Assembly: GCA_013298145.1 (NCBI GenBank)
Contig: JAAFJO010000010.1
Location: forward strand, 1 to 64,000
DNA length: 64,000 nt
Direction: 5' to 3'
Source of the DNA: Betaproteobacteria bacterium
GTDB lineage: Bacteria > Pseudomonadota > Gammaproteobacteria > Burkholderiales > Casimicrobiaceae
Shown here: in pieces, positions 23,270 through 31,688 of the stretch
How the letters are laid out: every line of letters starts with the position of its first letter
How positions within the stretch are numbered: the stretch's first letter is position 1
Made by a program: the position numbers and the translations under genes
Notes under the pieces: generated by a model
Told to the model about the DNA's origin: nothing
Database searches by the model: none
Seen by the model: only the letters and a program-made list of their open reading frames with translations

Positions 23270-24616
23270 ATGATTTCGTTCAAAAAAGCGCTCACCGCGT
23301 TGGCGGTTGGCAGCGCGCTCGCGACGACCGGAGCTGTCGCGCAAAACAAACCCATCGAAATTCAAATGTGGATGGGCTTGACCGGCCTTGGCGGCGAGAC
23401 GCTCACCAAATACGGCGAAGAATTCAACAAAATGCAAAACGAGTACAAGGTCACTGTCTCGTTCAAAGGCCAGTATCCCGAGCAGCGAGCTGCCGCAGTG
23501 GCAGCGTTCCGCGCGGGCAATCCGCCACACATCATGCAGATGTTTGATGCCGGCTCTGGCGACATGATGGGCGCAAGAAACGCGATCGTTCCGGTGTCTG
23601 ACGTGTTCAAGCGCGCGAGCATTGCGTTTGATCCAAAAGACTTCATTGCACCTGCGCGCGGCTACTACGGCGTCAAGGATGGCTCTTTGTTGTCGATGCC
23701 GTTTAACGTGTCCACGTCGGTGCTCTTCTACAACAAAGACGCGTTCAAAAAAGCGGGCCTCGATCCAAACAAGCCGCCCGTGACGTGGCCAGATCTCATC
23801 GCCGCAGCAAAGAAAATTCGCAGCACTAATGCGGCCAATTGCGGCTTCACCACCACCTGGCTCGCCTGGATTCAGCTAGAGCAGTTCGGCGCTCGCCACA
23901 ATCTTTCACTTGGCACCCAATCTAACGGACGCGGCGGCGTGAACGCCGAGTTGAACTTCGCTAGCAACCCAGCGTTTGTGAAGCAAGTGCAAACGCTCGT
24001 TGACATGCAAAAAGACAAGAGCTTCGACTACAAAGGTCGCAGCAACGATGCGTCCGCATCGTTCCAAAACGGCGAATGCGCGATGATCACGCAAAGCTCC
24101 GGCGCGATGGGCGGCTACGTGCGCGATGCGAAGTTTGATTGGGGCGTAGCGCCGCTGCCGTACTGGCCGGATGCAAAAGGCGCGCCTTACGCAACGACCG
24201 TGGGCGGCGCATCGCTCTGGGTGTTTAACGCACCGAATCGCTCGGCTGCTGAATTCCGCGGCGTCGCAAAATTTTTGGACTACCTTCGCTCCACGCCGGT
24301 GATGATCGATTGGGCGAAGACCACCGGCTTCCTGCCTGCAACCAATGCCGCGTTTGACTACTTGACGCGCGAAGGCTATTACGCACAAAACCCACGCGCA
24401 GCGGTTGCCATCGGCACGCTCGCGAACGGCAAGCAAGGCGAACATACAGGCGGCTACCGTTTCGGACGCTGGACTGAGATTCGCGACTTCTACCACGAGG
24501 AAGTCGAGAAGGCGCTGCAAGGAAAACAGACCGCGAAAGAAGCCATTGATAACGCGCAGAAACGCGGAAACGCAGCGCTGCGCGCGTTTGAGAAAACAGC
24601 TGTCGCGTCGAACTAA
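23270..24616 (+). CDS. ugpB: Glycerol-3-phosphate-type ABC transporter binding protein
   Basis: A 448-residue periplasmic binding protein with a clean signal peptide (KKALTALAVGSALATTGAVA-Q). The family-1 binding fold begins IEIQMWMGL, and AFRAGNPPHIMQMFDAG, MPFNVSTSVLFYNKD and TQSSGAMGGYV are UgpB-like. The start ATG 23270 follows AGGAGAG at ideal distance. A strong terminator lies directly after it and before ugpA, a usual way to make more binding protein than permease. Confidence 0.9.
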   Translation: MISFKKALTALAVGSALATTGAVAQNKPIEIQMWMGLTGLGGETLTKYGEEFNKMQNEYKVTVSFKGQYPEQRAAAVAAFRAGNPPHIMQMFDAGSGDMMGARNAIVPVSDVFKRASIAFDPKDFIAPARGYYGVKDGSLLSMPFNVSTSVLFYNKDAFKKAGLDPNKPPVTWPDLIAAAKKIRSTNAANCGFTTTWLAWIQLEQFGARHNLSLGTQSNGRGGVNAELNFASNPAFVKQVQTLVDMQKDKSFDYKGRSNDASASFQNGECAMITQSSGAMGGYVRDAKFDWGVAPLPYWPDAKGAPYATTVGGASLWVFNAPNRSAAEFRGVAKFLDYLRSTPVMIDWAKTTGFLPATNAAFDYLTREGYYAQNPRAAVAIGTLANGKQGEHTGGYRFGRWTEIRDFYHEEVEKALQGKQTAKEAIDNAQKRGNAALRAFEKTAVASN

Positions 24617-24633
24617 ACTGACATCGCCGCAGT

Positions 24634-24662
24634 AAAAAAAGGGCGCGTCGTGCGCCCTTTTT
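24634..24662 (+). terminator. Intrinsic terminator-like hairpin between ugpB and ugpA
   Basis: A seven-A run, then GGGCGC (24641-24646), a GTCGT loop, GCGCCC (24652-24657) and five T residues. The A/T flanks extend the stem, so it could act on both strands. It lies inside an otherwise continuous ugpBAE operon. Confidence 0.8.
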
Positions 24663-24689
24663 CATTCACTTTTTTGTTAGATTCGGAGC

Positions 24690-25571
24690 ATGCAACGCCG
24701 CGTCATCTTCAATAACAAGCTATTGCCGTATTTGCTGCTCGCACCGCAGCTTGCGGTGACGCTGGTGTTTTTTTTCTGGCCCGCGGGTCAGGCGATTCAC
24801 ATGTCGCTTTTGCAGCAGGATGCGTTCGGCCAATCCGTCACATTCGTGGGGCTCGACAACTTCAAGGAGGTGTTGAGCGATCCTGATTACCGTGCTACCT
24901 TGTGGCGTACGATTATTTTCTCCTCAGCTGTGGCGATCTTTGCGTTGGTGCCAGCGCTGTTGTTCGCGGTGATGGCAGAACGCGTGGTGCGCGGCGCAAC
25001 GTTTTACCGAACCGTGCTTGTCTTGCCGTACGCGATTGCGCCCGCAGTGGCGGGCGTGCTCTGGCTCTTTATGTTCTCGCCGTCTATCGGGATCGTCGCT
25101 TACGGGCTCAAAAAACTCGGCGTTGATTGGAATCCAAAGTTGGATGGCGATGACGCGATGATCCTGGTCATCATTGCTGCGGCGTGGAAACAGATTAGTT
25201 ATAACTTTTTGTTTTTCCTCGCAGGCCTGCAATCCATTCCGAAGGCGCTGCTTGAGGCCGCTTCGATTGACGGTGCGGGTGAATGGCGCAAATTCCGTAC
25301 GATCATTTTCCCGCTCTTGTCGCCGACAACATTTTTCTTACTCGTCGTCAACATCGTCTACGCCTTTTTTGACACCTACGGCATCATCGATACGGTGACG
25401 AGTGGTGGGCCTGCAAAAGCGACCGAAATTCTTGTTTACAAGGTTTATTACGACGGCGTGATTGCGCTCAATCTCGGCTCATCGGCGGCGCAATCTGTGA
25501 TCTTGATGGCGATTGTGATTGTGCTTACGGCGATTCAGTTCAGGTACGTCGAGAAAAAGGTGCACTACTGA
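24690..25571 (+). CDS. ugpA: ABC transporter permease, UgpA type
   Basis: A 293-residue inner-membrane permease with about six hydrophobic helices. The cytoplasmic EAA loop (EAASIDGAGEWRKFRTIIFPLL) docks on the ATPase. It starts PYLLLAPQLAVTLVFFFWPA, as UgpA proteins do. Its stop overlaps the ugpE start by one base. It pairs with UgpE to form the channel for the UgpB ligand. Confidence 0.92.
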   Translation: MQRRVIFNNKLLPYLLLAPQLAVTLVFFFWPAGQAIHMSLLQQDAFGQSVTFVGLDNFKEVLSDPDYRATLWRTIIFSSAVAIFALVPALLFAVMAERVVRGATFYRTVLVLPYAIAPAVAGVLWLFMFSPSIGIVAYGLKKLGVDWNPKLDGDDAMILVIIAAAWKQISYNFLFFLAGLQSIPKALLEAASIDGAGEWRKFRTIIFPLLSPTTFFLLVVNIVYAFFDTYGIIDTVTSGGPAKATEILVYKVYYDGVIALNLGSSAAQSVILMAIVIVLTAIQFRYVEKKVHY

Positions 25572-26428
25572 TGAACCCGCAAACGCTTGGCGCTCGAACC
25601 AATTGGTTGCCGCATGCAGTGCTCTGGATTGGCGTCTTCATTACTGCGTTCCCGCTCTGGGTGACCTTTGTCGCGTCAACGCTCACGCCGCGCGATATCG
25701 CACAGGCGCCCATGCAGCTCTACCCAGGTGGCGAGTTTTTAGCCAACTATGCCGAGGCCTGGTCAAAAGGGGCGACGGGTACGTATCTTTCGCCCCCGGC
25801 CTCCACGCTGCTACTGAATTCGCTCATCGTGGCGCTCATTGTCACGTTTGGCAAGATTGCCGTAAGTTTGATTTCGGCCTACGCGGTAGTGTTTTTTAAA
25901 TTCCCGGGACGGATGTTTTTTTTCTGGATGATTTTCATCACGCTGATGCTTCCGGTGGAAGTACGGATCGTGCCCACGTATCAAGTCGTCACCGATTTGA
26001 AACTCATCAATACCTACACCGGGCTCACCTTGCCGCTGATCGCGTCGGCGACGGCAACGCTGCTGTTTCGGCAATTCTTTCTCACCATCCCCGACGAATT
26101 GGTCGAGGCCGCCAAAATTGATGGCGCGGGGCCGGTCCGCTTCTTCAGAGACGTGGTAGTGCCACTTTCCCGCACCAATATCGCAGCGCTATTCGTGATT
26201 CTTTTCATTTATGGCTGGAATCAATACCTCTGGCCGCTCTTGATCACCACATCGAACAGCCTCGATGTGATCGTCGTTGCGATCAAGAAAATGATTGGTA
26301 CGGGCGCTGAGCCAACCGATTGGCACATCGTGATGTCAACTACGATCCTTGCGCTGATCCCGCCGGTGCTCGTCATTATCGTGATGCAGAAGAGCTTCGT
26401 GAAGGGGCTCACTGATACCGAAAAATAG
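25571..26428 (+). CDS. ugpE: ABC transporter permease, UgpE type
   Basis: A 285-residue permease with six likely membrane helices. The EAA loop is EAAKIDGAGPVRFFRDVVVPLS, and IFITLMLPVEVRIVPTYQV is typical of UgpE. Translation is coupled to ugpA through a one-base overlap. No ugpQ phosphodiesterase gene follows; the next gene is an unrelated TerC protein. Confidence 0.92.
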   Translation: MNPQTLGARTNWLPHAVLWIGVFITAFPLWVTFVASTLTPRDIAQAPMQLYPGGEFLANYAEAWSKGATGTYLSPPASTLLLNSLIVALIVTFGKIAVSLISAYAVVFFKFPGRMFFFWMIFITLMLPVEVRIVPTYQVVTDLKLINTYTGLTLPLIASATATLLFRQFFLTIPDELVEAAKIDGAGPVRFFRDVVVPLSRTNIAALFVILFIYGWNQYLWPLLITTSNSLDVIVVAIKKMIGTGAEPTDWHIVMSTTILALIPPVLVIIVMQKSFVKGLTDTEK

Positions 26429-26509
26429 CTGCTCAAGGCCGAGACTGGTCGGCAGGCATTCGACAGGTGGCAACCCTAGAATTCTGGAAAACCATTAAAA
26501 CGATTACAC

Positions 26510-27211
26510 ATGGACTTTTCTTGGATTGCTCAGATTAACTGGGCGGCCATCGGCCAAATCATTTTGATCGACATCCTGCTCGGTGGCGACAACGCAGTCG
26601 TAATCGCTCTTGCATGCCGAAATCTTCCCGTTCATCAGCGCACGAAGGGGATCATCTGGGGAACAGCAGGCGCGATCGTGCTACGCGTGATCCTTATTGC
26701 TTTTGCTGTCACGATGTTGAAGATTCCATTCCTCAAACTGATTGGTGGCTTGCTGTTGTTCTGGATTGGCATCAAGCTGCTCGTTGGAGAGGACGACGGC
26801 GATCACAGCGTGGCCGGGTCTGCGTCGCTCTGGGGCGCAGTAAAGACAATCATCATCGCCGATTTCGTGATGAGTCTCGATAACGTAATCGCGATCGCGG
26901 GAGCGGCTGAAAGCACACCGGGTGATCATCAGTTTGCCTACATCGTGTTCGGCCTGCTGGTGAGCATCCCCATCATTGTGTGGGGATCGACGTTGGTTCT
27001 TAAACTGATAGATCGCTTTCCGCTGATCGTGACCGCAGGCGCAGCGCTCTTGGGCTGGATTGCTGGCGGCATGATCGTCACTGATGTGGCGTGGACCCAA
27101 TACGTGGGCCCGGCCTCGTCTACGGTAAAGTATGCGGCCGCGATTGCTGGGGCGATTTTCGTCGCAGCTGTCGGCACGTACCTCGGGAAACGCAACGCCA
27201 AGGTAGCCTAA
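26510..27211 (+). CDS. TerC-family integral membrane protein (YjbE/Alx type)
   Basis: A 233-residue membrane protein with about seven helices. Two conserved acidic motifs sit in membrane segments, LLGGDNAVVIAL and FVMSLDNVIAIA, which mark the TerC family. Relatives export manganese or other metals, or load exported enzymes. A leader of only about 80 bp precedes it, and I saw no yybP-ykoY riboswitch fold, which often precedes such genes. The substrate is inferred only from family. Confidence 0.88.
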   Translation: MDFSWIAQINWAAIGQIILIDILLGGDNAVVIALACRNLPVHQRTKGIIWGTAGAIVLRVILIAFAVTMLKIPFLKLIGGLLLFWIGIKLLVGEDDGDHSVAGSASLWGAVKTIIIADFVMSLDNVIAIAGAAESTPGDHQFAYIVFGLLVSIPIIVWGSTLVLKLIDRFPLIVTAGAALLGWIAGGMIVTDVAWTQYVGPASSTVKYAAAIAGAIFVAAVGTYLGKRNAKVA

Positions 27212-27290
27212 CGGCTTGATCTTTGCCACTGGTTTTTATGGGTTCCGGGTGTGGTTGACAGCACATCTTGCACGGACCCCGCGTAGCCAG

Positions 27291-27404
27291 CCTAGGGAAT
27301 TGCTGAACAGCCCCTCGCGTCCATCGCGTCGGCGGCCTTGCGCTCCAAATTCATCCCAATCTGCCGCGCGCCGAATCGGACAGACTCATCGAGCGCTTCC
27401 CCAG
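27291..27404. repeat. MITE-like element, copy A (degenerate)
   Basis: The left terminus CCTAGGGAATTGCTGAAC and an inverted right terminus (GACTCATCGAGCGCTTCCCC) match the ends of copy C at 29070-29241 with several changes. The internal sequence is also related (CGCGTCCATCGCGTCGG). It occupies part of the 349-bp gap between the TerC gene and folB, in which no gene is visible. Confidence 0.6.
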
Positions 27405-27560
27405 CGACTGAGCAATCGTACTTTTTGATCGTTGGGTGTTGGGATGCGTATCCTCGCACCCAGCAGTGCACGGCAGGGGTCTCGGTGTTGTATTGCCATC
27501 GTATTGCGGCTGCTAAGCGTGGTTCGCGCGGCTGCTAATTGTTCGCGCTCAGAACTGCGG

Positions 27561-27917
27561 CTACGCTGGTTTCCGGCGCTCAACTACAACGCCGACCATG
27601 GCAGCGTTTGCCACCGCGCCCGGCTTGCCGATCGTGACTTTCACGTACGGCGCATGGAATTCCTCGATAATCACACTCGCGATATGCGTTGCCAGACGCT
27701 CGACCGTTTTGTAGGAGAGCGTCAGAAGTATTTCGCTTAGGCGACGCGAGATACTGTCGTAGTTCATGAGGCCGACGGCGTTGTCATGCACGAACGCTTC
27801 CTCTTGATCCGCGCCTATTTCCAGGTCAATAACTACGGGCCGTAGCGCCACACGTTCCCATGCGTAGACGCCGAGAATGGTTTGGCACTTTAAGCCTTTG
27901 ATGAAAACCAGATCCAT
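27561..27917 (-). CDS. folB: Dihydroneopterin aldolase
   Basis: A 118-residue FolB enzyme of folate biosynthesis, splitting dihydroneopterin to the hydroxymethylpterin and glycolaldehyde. Family features are GVYAWERVALRPVVIDLEIG near the start, the catalytic Glu in ERLATHIA, and VKVTIGKPGA. The length is typical. It is divergent from plsY, with a 438-bp gap, and this neighbourhood (tsaD, plsY, folB, yqeY, rpsU) is the usual one in betaproteobacteria. Confidence 0.93.
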   Translation of the reverse strand: MDLVFIKGLKCQTILGVYAWERVALRPVVIDLEIGADQEEAFVHDNAVGLMNYDSISRRLSEILLTLSYKTVERLATHIASVIIEEFHAPYVKVTIGKPGAVANAAMVGVVVERRKPA

Positions 27918-28355
27918 AAAGAGTTTTTCGCGGTGTGCGTGCTGCTATTGACGGCTGCGGCGCCTCGGCTCGCAACAACGGCACGCATTTCAACATATTC
28001 TCTGGAATTGCCACCGCAGCATCGTCGGCGCATCAAATCGGCAAACTGGTGGTGCCTGAGACTTTCTACACTGCCAGTTTCCAGCGACTTCTCGCGTCCA
28101 TTATGAGCCCGTGATTTCAAAGCGAGTTCGGTCCAACAGGCGGTTGTGAACAGGAGACGATTTCCAGACGCCCCGAGGTTTTCTTGCTTCCTGGCCGTTC
28201 TCCGCATGACTTTAAAGCCTAGTGCGATATCGCCTCTGTTGCGTGATCGCTACGAATAAGACGTCGATGGGTTTCCGCCGGATCATTCGGCCCTGATAGC
28301 CTTCACAATGCGCTCGCTTTGGCTTCCAATTAGGGGCGACTTTATTTCACTCGCC
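27918..28355. other. 438-bp gap between folB and plsY
   Basis: It must hold the divergent promoters of folB and plsY. Open frames on the minus strand have no recognisable protein character. No repeat, RNA or terminator was recognised. Confidence 0.5.
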
Positions 28356-28961
28356 ATGACGCTCGCCGACTTTTTTGCCTCTCTCTTCGCCTACCTGCTC
28401 GGCTCACTCTCGTTTGCCGTGATCGTTTCCAAGGCGATGGGTTTGGCTGACCCGAAAAGCTACGGCAGCGGCAACCCTGGCGCGACCAACGTGCTGCGCA
28501 GCGGCAGCAAAAAAGCGGCAGCGCTCACCTTGCTTGGCGATACCTTCAAAGGCGTCATCGCGGTATTGCTTGCCAAGCACTTAGCGGCTCAGTTCGGGAT
28601 CACGGAAGTTGGCATCGCTTGTGTGGCCATCGCGGTCTTCTTGGGCCACGTTTATCCCGTATTTTTCGGATTCAAAGGCGGCAAAGGGGTGGCGACCGCA
28701 GCTGGTGTGCTGTGGGCGCTGGATTGGCGAATCGGGCTCGCGCTCACGCTGGTGTGGGCGATCATATTCGCTGTGTCTCGCGTATCTTCGCTCTCAGCAA
28801 TTGTTGCGAGTCTTGCAGCGCCTGTGGCCGGATATTTCTTCTTCGGTCTCAGCCCCGTTTTTTGGGCAACGGTTGCGATGACGATTCTGTTGGTTTGGCG
28901 TCACCGCTCCAACGTGCAGCGACTTCTCTCTGGAGAAGAGGCGGCGTTCAAGAAGCGCTAG
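28356..28961 (+). CDS. plsY: Glycerol-3-phosphate acyltransferase PlsY (acyl-phosphate type)
   Basis: A 201-residue membrane enzyme of about five helices. The conserved cytoplasmic motifs are visible: SYGSGNPGATNVLR, the glycine-rich GFKGGKGVAT, and a late HRSN. It acylates glycerol-3-phosphate with acyl-phosphate to start phospholipid synthesis. The start ATG 28356 begins the first helix; the frame is open 16 codons earlier without family similarity. The stop TAG overlaps the terminus of MITE copy B. The window also encodes PlsB, the alternative acyltransferase. Confidence 0.93.
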   Translation: MTLADFFASLFAYLLGSLSFAVIVSKAMGLADPKSYGSGNPGATNVLRSGSKKAAALTLLGDTFKGVIAVLLAKHLAAQFGITEVGIACVAIAVFLGHVYPVFFGFKGGKGVATAAGVLWALDWRIGLALTLVWAIIFAVSRVSSLSAIVASLAAPVAGYFFFGLSPVFWATVAMTILLVWRHRSNVQRLLSGEEAAFKKR

Positions 28962-29069
28962 AGAAACGCTGAAGTAGTCTCCGCGATTCGGCGCCTGGCG
29001 GATTGGGCTTCCAGATCGCCCAAGCCAACTGCTGCGACGGACGCGAGCGACTTGCTCGGCGTTTCCTTA
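28958..29069. repeat. MITE-like element, copy B
   Basis: It starts CTAGAGAAACGCTGAAG and ends with an inverted GACTTGCTCGGCGTTTCC. The internal GGGCTTCCAGATCGCCCAAGCC is shared with other copies. Its first bases provide the plsY stop TAG. It abuts copy C without a gap. Confidence 0.65.
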
Positions 29070-29241
29070 CCTAGGGAAACGCTGAACAAGTCATGCGCGA
29101 GCATCGCATCGTCGGAGTTGGGCGATCTGAAACCCCAAAATTCTTCAACATAGCCCCGCTATGTCTCAGAATTTTGGGCTTCCAGCTCATCCCAATCCGC
29201 CGTGCGCTGCGTCACGCAGACTTATTCAGCGTTTCCCTAGG
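29070..29241. repeat. MITE-like element, copy C (best preserved, 172 bp)
   Basis: The 23-bp termini are inverted copies (CCTAGGGAAACGCTGAA then CAAGTC or TAAGTC), differing at one base. The interior is partly palindromic around CCCCAAAATTCT/AGAATTTTGGG, so the element can fold into one long hairpin. It codes for nothing on its own and fits a non-autonomous miniature transposon. Its right terminus supplies the last codons and stop of tsaD. Confidence 0.75.
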
Positions 29242-30342
29242 CTTCGTAAGCTCGGCTAGATTCCAGCGCGGGCGCACATTCACATCGTATTCATGCCGCG
29301 CCTCGGCCAAGCGCAGCGCGCCCACATGCGCGATCATCGCTCCGTTATCGGTACACAAGGCAAGCGGTGGATAGAACACGTCGGCGCCGCGTCGAGCCAT
29401 CGCGGTCGTGAGCGATTCGCGAAGCTTTTGGTTGGCCCCCACCCCGCCCGCTACGACTAACTGCGAAAGCCCCGTTTCGTCGAGCGCTCTGAGCGACTTG
29501 CTCACAAGGCAATCAACGATTGCCGCCTCAACGCTCGCAGCCAGATCTGCGCGGCGTGGGTGATCGACGGGCAGCATCGGTTGCGGCGTTGAAATGGCCC
29601 CGCGCGCCGGGAGCGCCGTCCCGGTGAGATGCCGCACTTCATTGGCAACCGCGGTTTTGAGCCCCGCAAAACTGAAATTCAGATCACCCGAGTGAAGTAA
29701 GGGGCGCGGGATGGAAAACGCTTTCGGATCGCCCGATTGTGCAAGCTTCGCAAGAAGCGGCCCGCCCGGGTACGCAAGGCCGAGGAGCTTCGCCGATTTG
29801 TCAAACGCTTCACCCGCGGCGTCGTCGATGGTGTCACCTAAAAGTGAATAAGCTCCAACGCCGTCAGCCCGCATCAATTGGGTGTGACCGCCAGAAACAA
29901 GCAATACCAAGAATGGAAAATTCGGTCGTTCGTCCGCAAGTAACGGGGACAAGAGATGCGCTTCCATATGATGGGTGCGGATCGTTGGCTTTCCCCATGC
30001 GTACGCGAGCGCCGCCGCAAGCTGCGCCCCCACGAGCAGTGCGCCCGCTAAACCGGGCCCTTGTGTGTAAGCAATTGCTTCGATGCAATCGCCGGTTGCG
30101 TCTGCATCAGTTAATACTCGATCAACGAGGGAGAGCCCGTACTTGATGTGATCTCGGCTCGCTAGCTCGGGCACCACGCCGCCGTAGGGCGCGTGCAATG
30201 CAATCTGTGAATTGAGTGCCTCGGCAACGATTTCGTGACGGTCAAGATCAAACAGCGCCACGCCCGTTTCGTCGCACGAAGACTCGATCCCGAGCACTAA
30301 TCTGCGCCTTGGAACGGGGTGGGGGCTTCCGGAAGTAATCAT
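29212..30342 (-). CDS. tsaD: tRNA N6-adenosine threonylcarbamoyltransferase
   Basis: A 376-residue Kae1/TsaD protein that makes t6A37 in ANN-decoding tRNAs. Landmarks are LGIESSCDETG at the start, the metal-binding HHMEAH, LVLLVSGGHTQL, GDTIDDAAGEAFDK and VVAGGVGANQKLRE. The last nine residues (PRETLNKSA) and the stop are encoded by the terminal inverted repeat of MITE copy C, so the native C-terminus has been replaced. The catalytic core is intact. It is divergent from rpsU, its usual neighbour. Confidence 0.95.
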   Translation of the reverse strand: MITSGSPHPVPRRRLVLGIESSCDETGVALFDLDRHEIVAEALNSQIALHAPYGGVVPELASRDHIKYGLSLVDRVLTDADATGDCIEAIAYTQGPGLAGALLVGAQLAAALAYAWGKPTIRTHHMEAHLLSPLLADERPNFPFLVLLVSGGHTQLMRADGVGAYSLLGDTIDDAAGEAFDKSAKLLGLAYPGGPLLAKLAQSGDPKAFSIPRPLLHSGDLNFSFAGLKTAVANEVRHLTGTALPARGAISTPQPMLPVDHPRRADLAASVEAAIVDCLVSKSLRALDETGLSQLVVAGGVGANQKLRESLTTAMARRGADVFYPPLALCTDNGAMIAHVGALRLAEARHEYDVNVRPRWNLAELTKPRETLNKSA

Positions 30343-30423
30343 TTAGCGTTATATTATCGGACTACTCAGCAGATTCTTCGCTTCGAACATTCCGAAGCGG
30401 GCACGGCAAGGCACACATCCAAC

Positions 30424-30633
30424 ATGATTATTAAAGTCCGCGAAAACGAACCGTTTGAAGCCGCAATGCGCCGTTTCAAGCGCTCTATCGAAAAAACTGG
30501 TCTCCTGACCGATCTGCGCGCACGCGAGGCTTACGAAAAGCCAACCACCGAGCGTAAGCGCAAACACGCCGCCGCCTGCAAGCGCCACTATAAGCGCATT
30601 CGCAGCATGCAGCTGCCCCCGAAGCTTTACTAA
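30424..30633 (+). CDS. rpsU: 30S ribosomal protein S21
   Basis: A 69-residue, very basic protein starting MIIKVRENEPFEAAMRRFKR and ending MQLPPKLY, the betaproteobacterial S21 form. The start ATG is at 30424; the frame is open for 35 codons upstream but that part is not family-like. A TATATT at 30350-30355 could be the -10 of its promoter. yqeY follows after a hairpin. dnaG and rpoD, often next in this operon, are absent here. Confidence 0.96.
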   Translation: MIIKVRENEPFEAAMRRFKRSIEKTGLLTDLRAREAYEKPTTERKRKHAAACKRHYKRIRSMQLPPKLY

Positions 30634-30669
30634 CCGAATACGCTAGCCTCGCTGGGTAGATTTGGTCGT

Positions 30670-30691
30670 TGCGGCTCCTGCGGGAGCCGCA
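30670..30691 (+). terminator. Hairpin between rpsU and yqeY
   Basis: A perfect 9-bp stem TGCGGCTCC/GGAGCCGCA with a TGCG loop is followed by GTCATTTGT, a weak T run. It may attenuate transcription into yqeY or mark an mRNA 3' end. Confidence 0.55.
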
Positions 30692-30727
30692 GTCATTTGT
30701 ACATTTGATTTTTCACGGAGCGCTTCG

Positions 30728-31180
30728 ATGAGCCTCAAAGACACCATCACCAACGACATGAAATCCGCAATGAAAGCGGGCGAAAGCGCCAAGCTTGGCA
30801 CGATTCGCATGTTGCTCGCGGCCATGAAGCAGCGCGAAGTGGATGAGCGCATCACGCTTTCCGACACCGACATCATTGCGCTGGTCGAGAAAGCAATCAA
30901 GCAACGCAAAGAATCGATCGCACAGTTCACAGCGGGCAATCGTGCTGATTTGGTTGAAAAAGAAGAGGCTGAGTTGAAGGTGCTCGCCGCCTACATGCCC
31001 GCACAGATGACTGACGCGGATATTGAAGTTGCGGTGAAAGCCGCAGTTGCCGAAGTCGCGGCAACCGGCGTTTCAGGCAATGCCGCGATGGGCAAAGTAA
31101 TGGCGATCGTAAAGCCAAAACTTGCGGGAAAAGCCGACATGACTGTCGTCTCTGCGAAAGTGAGGGCGGCGCTCGCCTGA
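30728..31180 (+). CDS. yqeY: GatB/YqeY domain-containing protein
   Basis: A 150-residue helical protein. The MSLKDTITNDMKSAMKAGE opening, LAAMKQREVDERI, and LAAYMPAQMTD are YqeY hallmarks. It is related to the tail domain of the GatB amidotransferase subunit; the cellular role is not settled, perhaps tRNA-linked. The start ATG 30728 was chosen over an upstream in-frame start that would read through the hairpin. It lies directly after rpsU, as in most proteobacteria. Confidence 0.92.
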   Translation: MSLKDTITNDMKSAMKAGESAKLGTIRMLLAAMKQREVDERITLSDTDIIALVEKAIKQRKESIAQFTAGNRADLVEKEEAELKVLAAYMPAQMTDADIEVAVKAAVAEVAATGVSGNAAMGKVMAIVKPKLAGKADMTVVSAKVRAALA

Positions 31181-31199
31181 CGTAACGCACACCTCGCCG

Positions 31200-31646
31200 A
31201 TGCTTACTTATGCAGCGGTCGCGCTTGAAGACTGTGAAGCGCTCGCCGATTTGCGCGCAGCCGCGATGGAGGAAAGCCTTTCGCGGCTTGGTCGCTTTGA
31301 TCGCAATCGCGCGCGTCAGCGCTTTATCAACGGATTCGACCCACCGAACTCGCGTCATCTGCTCTGGAATGGCGAGCGCGCCGGGCTTATTGTGGTCACG
31401 CGATCGGCTCACGCAATCACGCTCGAAAGTCTCTATCTTTATCCGCGATTTCATGGTCTGGGGATCGGCTCAACGGCGCTCCACGCGCTCTGTTCCGAGG
31501 CTGATCGCGCGCAGCTTCCTATCGCTGTGGTCGTGTTGAAAGATAGCGATGCCATTCGACTCTATGAGCGATTCGGATTTCGCTTTCAACGTATCGATGA
31601 TGTGGATTGCAGCTACGTGCGAATGCCGCAGAGCGGGGCGCTCTAA
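31200..31646 (+). CDS. GNAT-family N-acetyltransferase
   Basis: A 148-residue GNAT protein. The acetyl-CoA-binding segment LYLYPRFHGLGIGSTALHAL is at about residues 79-98. A late RLYERFGFRFQRID motif completes the fold. The acceptor is unknown. It starts 19 bp after yqeY and could be co-transcribed. Confidence 0.85.
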   Translation: MLTYAAVALEDCEALADLRAAAMEESLSRLGRFDRNRARQRFINGFDPPNSRHLLWNGERAGLIVVTRSAHAITLESLYLYPRFHGLGIGSTALHALCSEADRAQLPIAVVVLKDSDAIRLYERFGFRFQRIDDVDCSYVRMPQSGAL

Positions 31647-31688
31647 ACCCGTTGCGTTGACGCTGCAAACAGCGCTTAACATCCACAC

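Noticed and set aside
26429..26509. yybP-ykoY manganese riboswitch before the TerC gene
   Set aside because: The leader is only about 80 bp and lacks a recognisable paired-arm structure.
27890..28207. 105-codon minus-strand frame upstream of folB
   Set aside because: Composition is not protein-like, it overlaps the folB start, and no family is recognisable.
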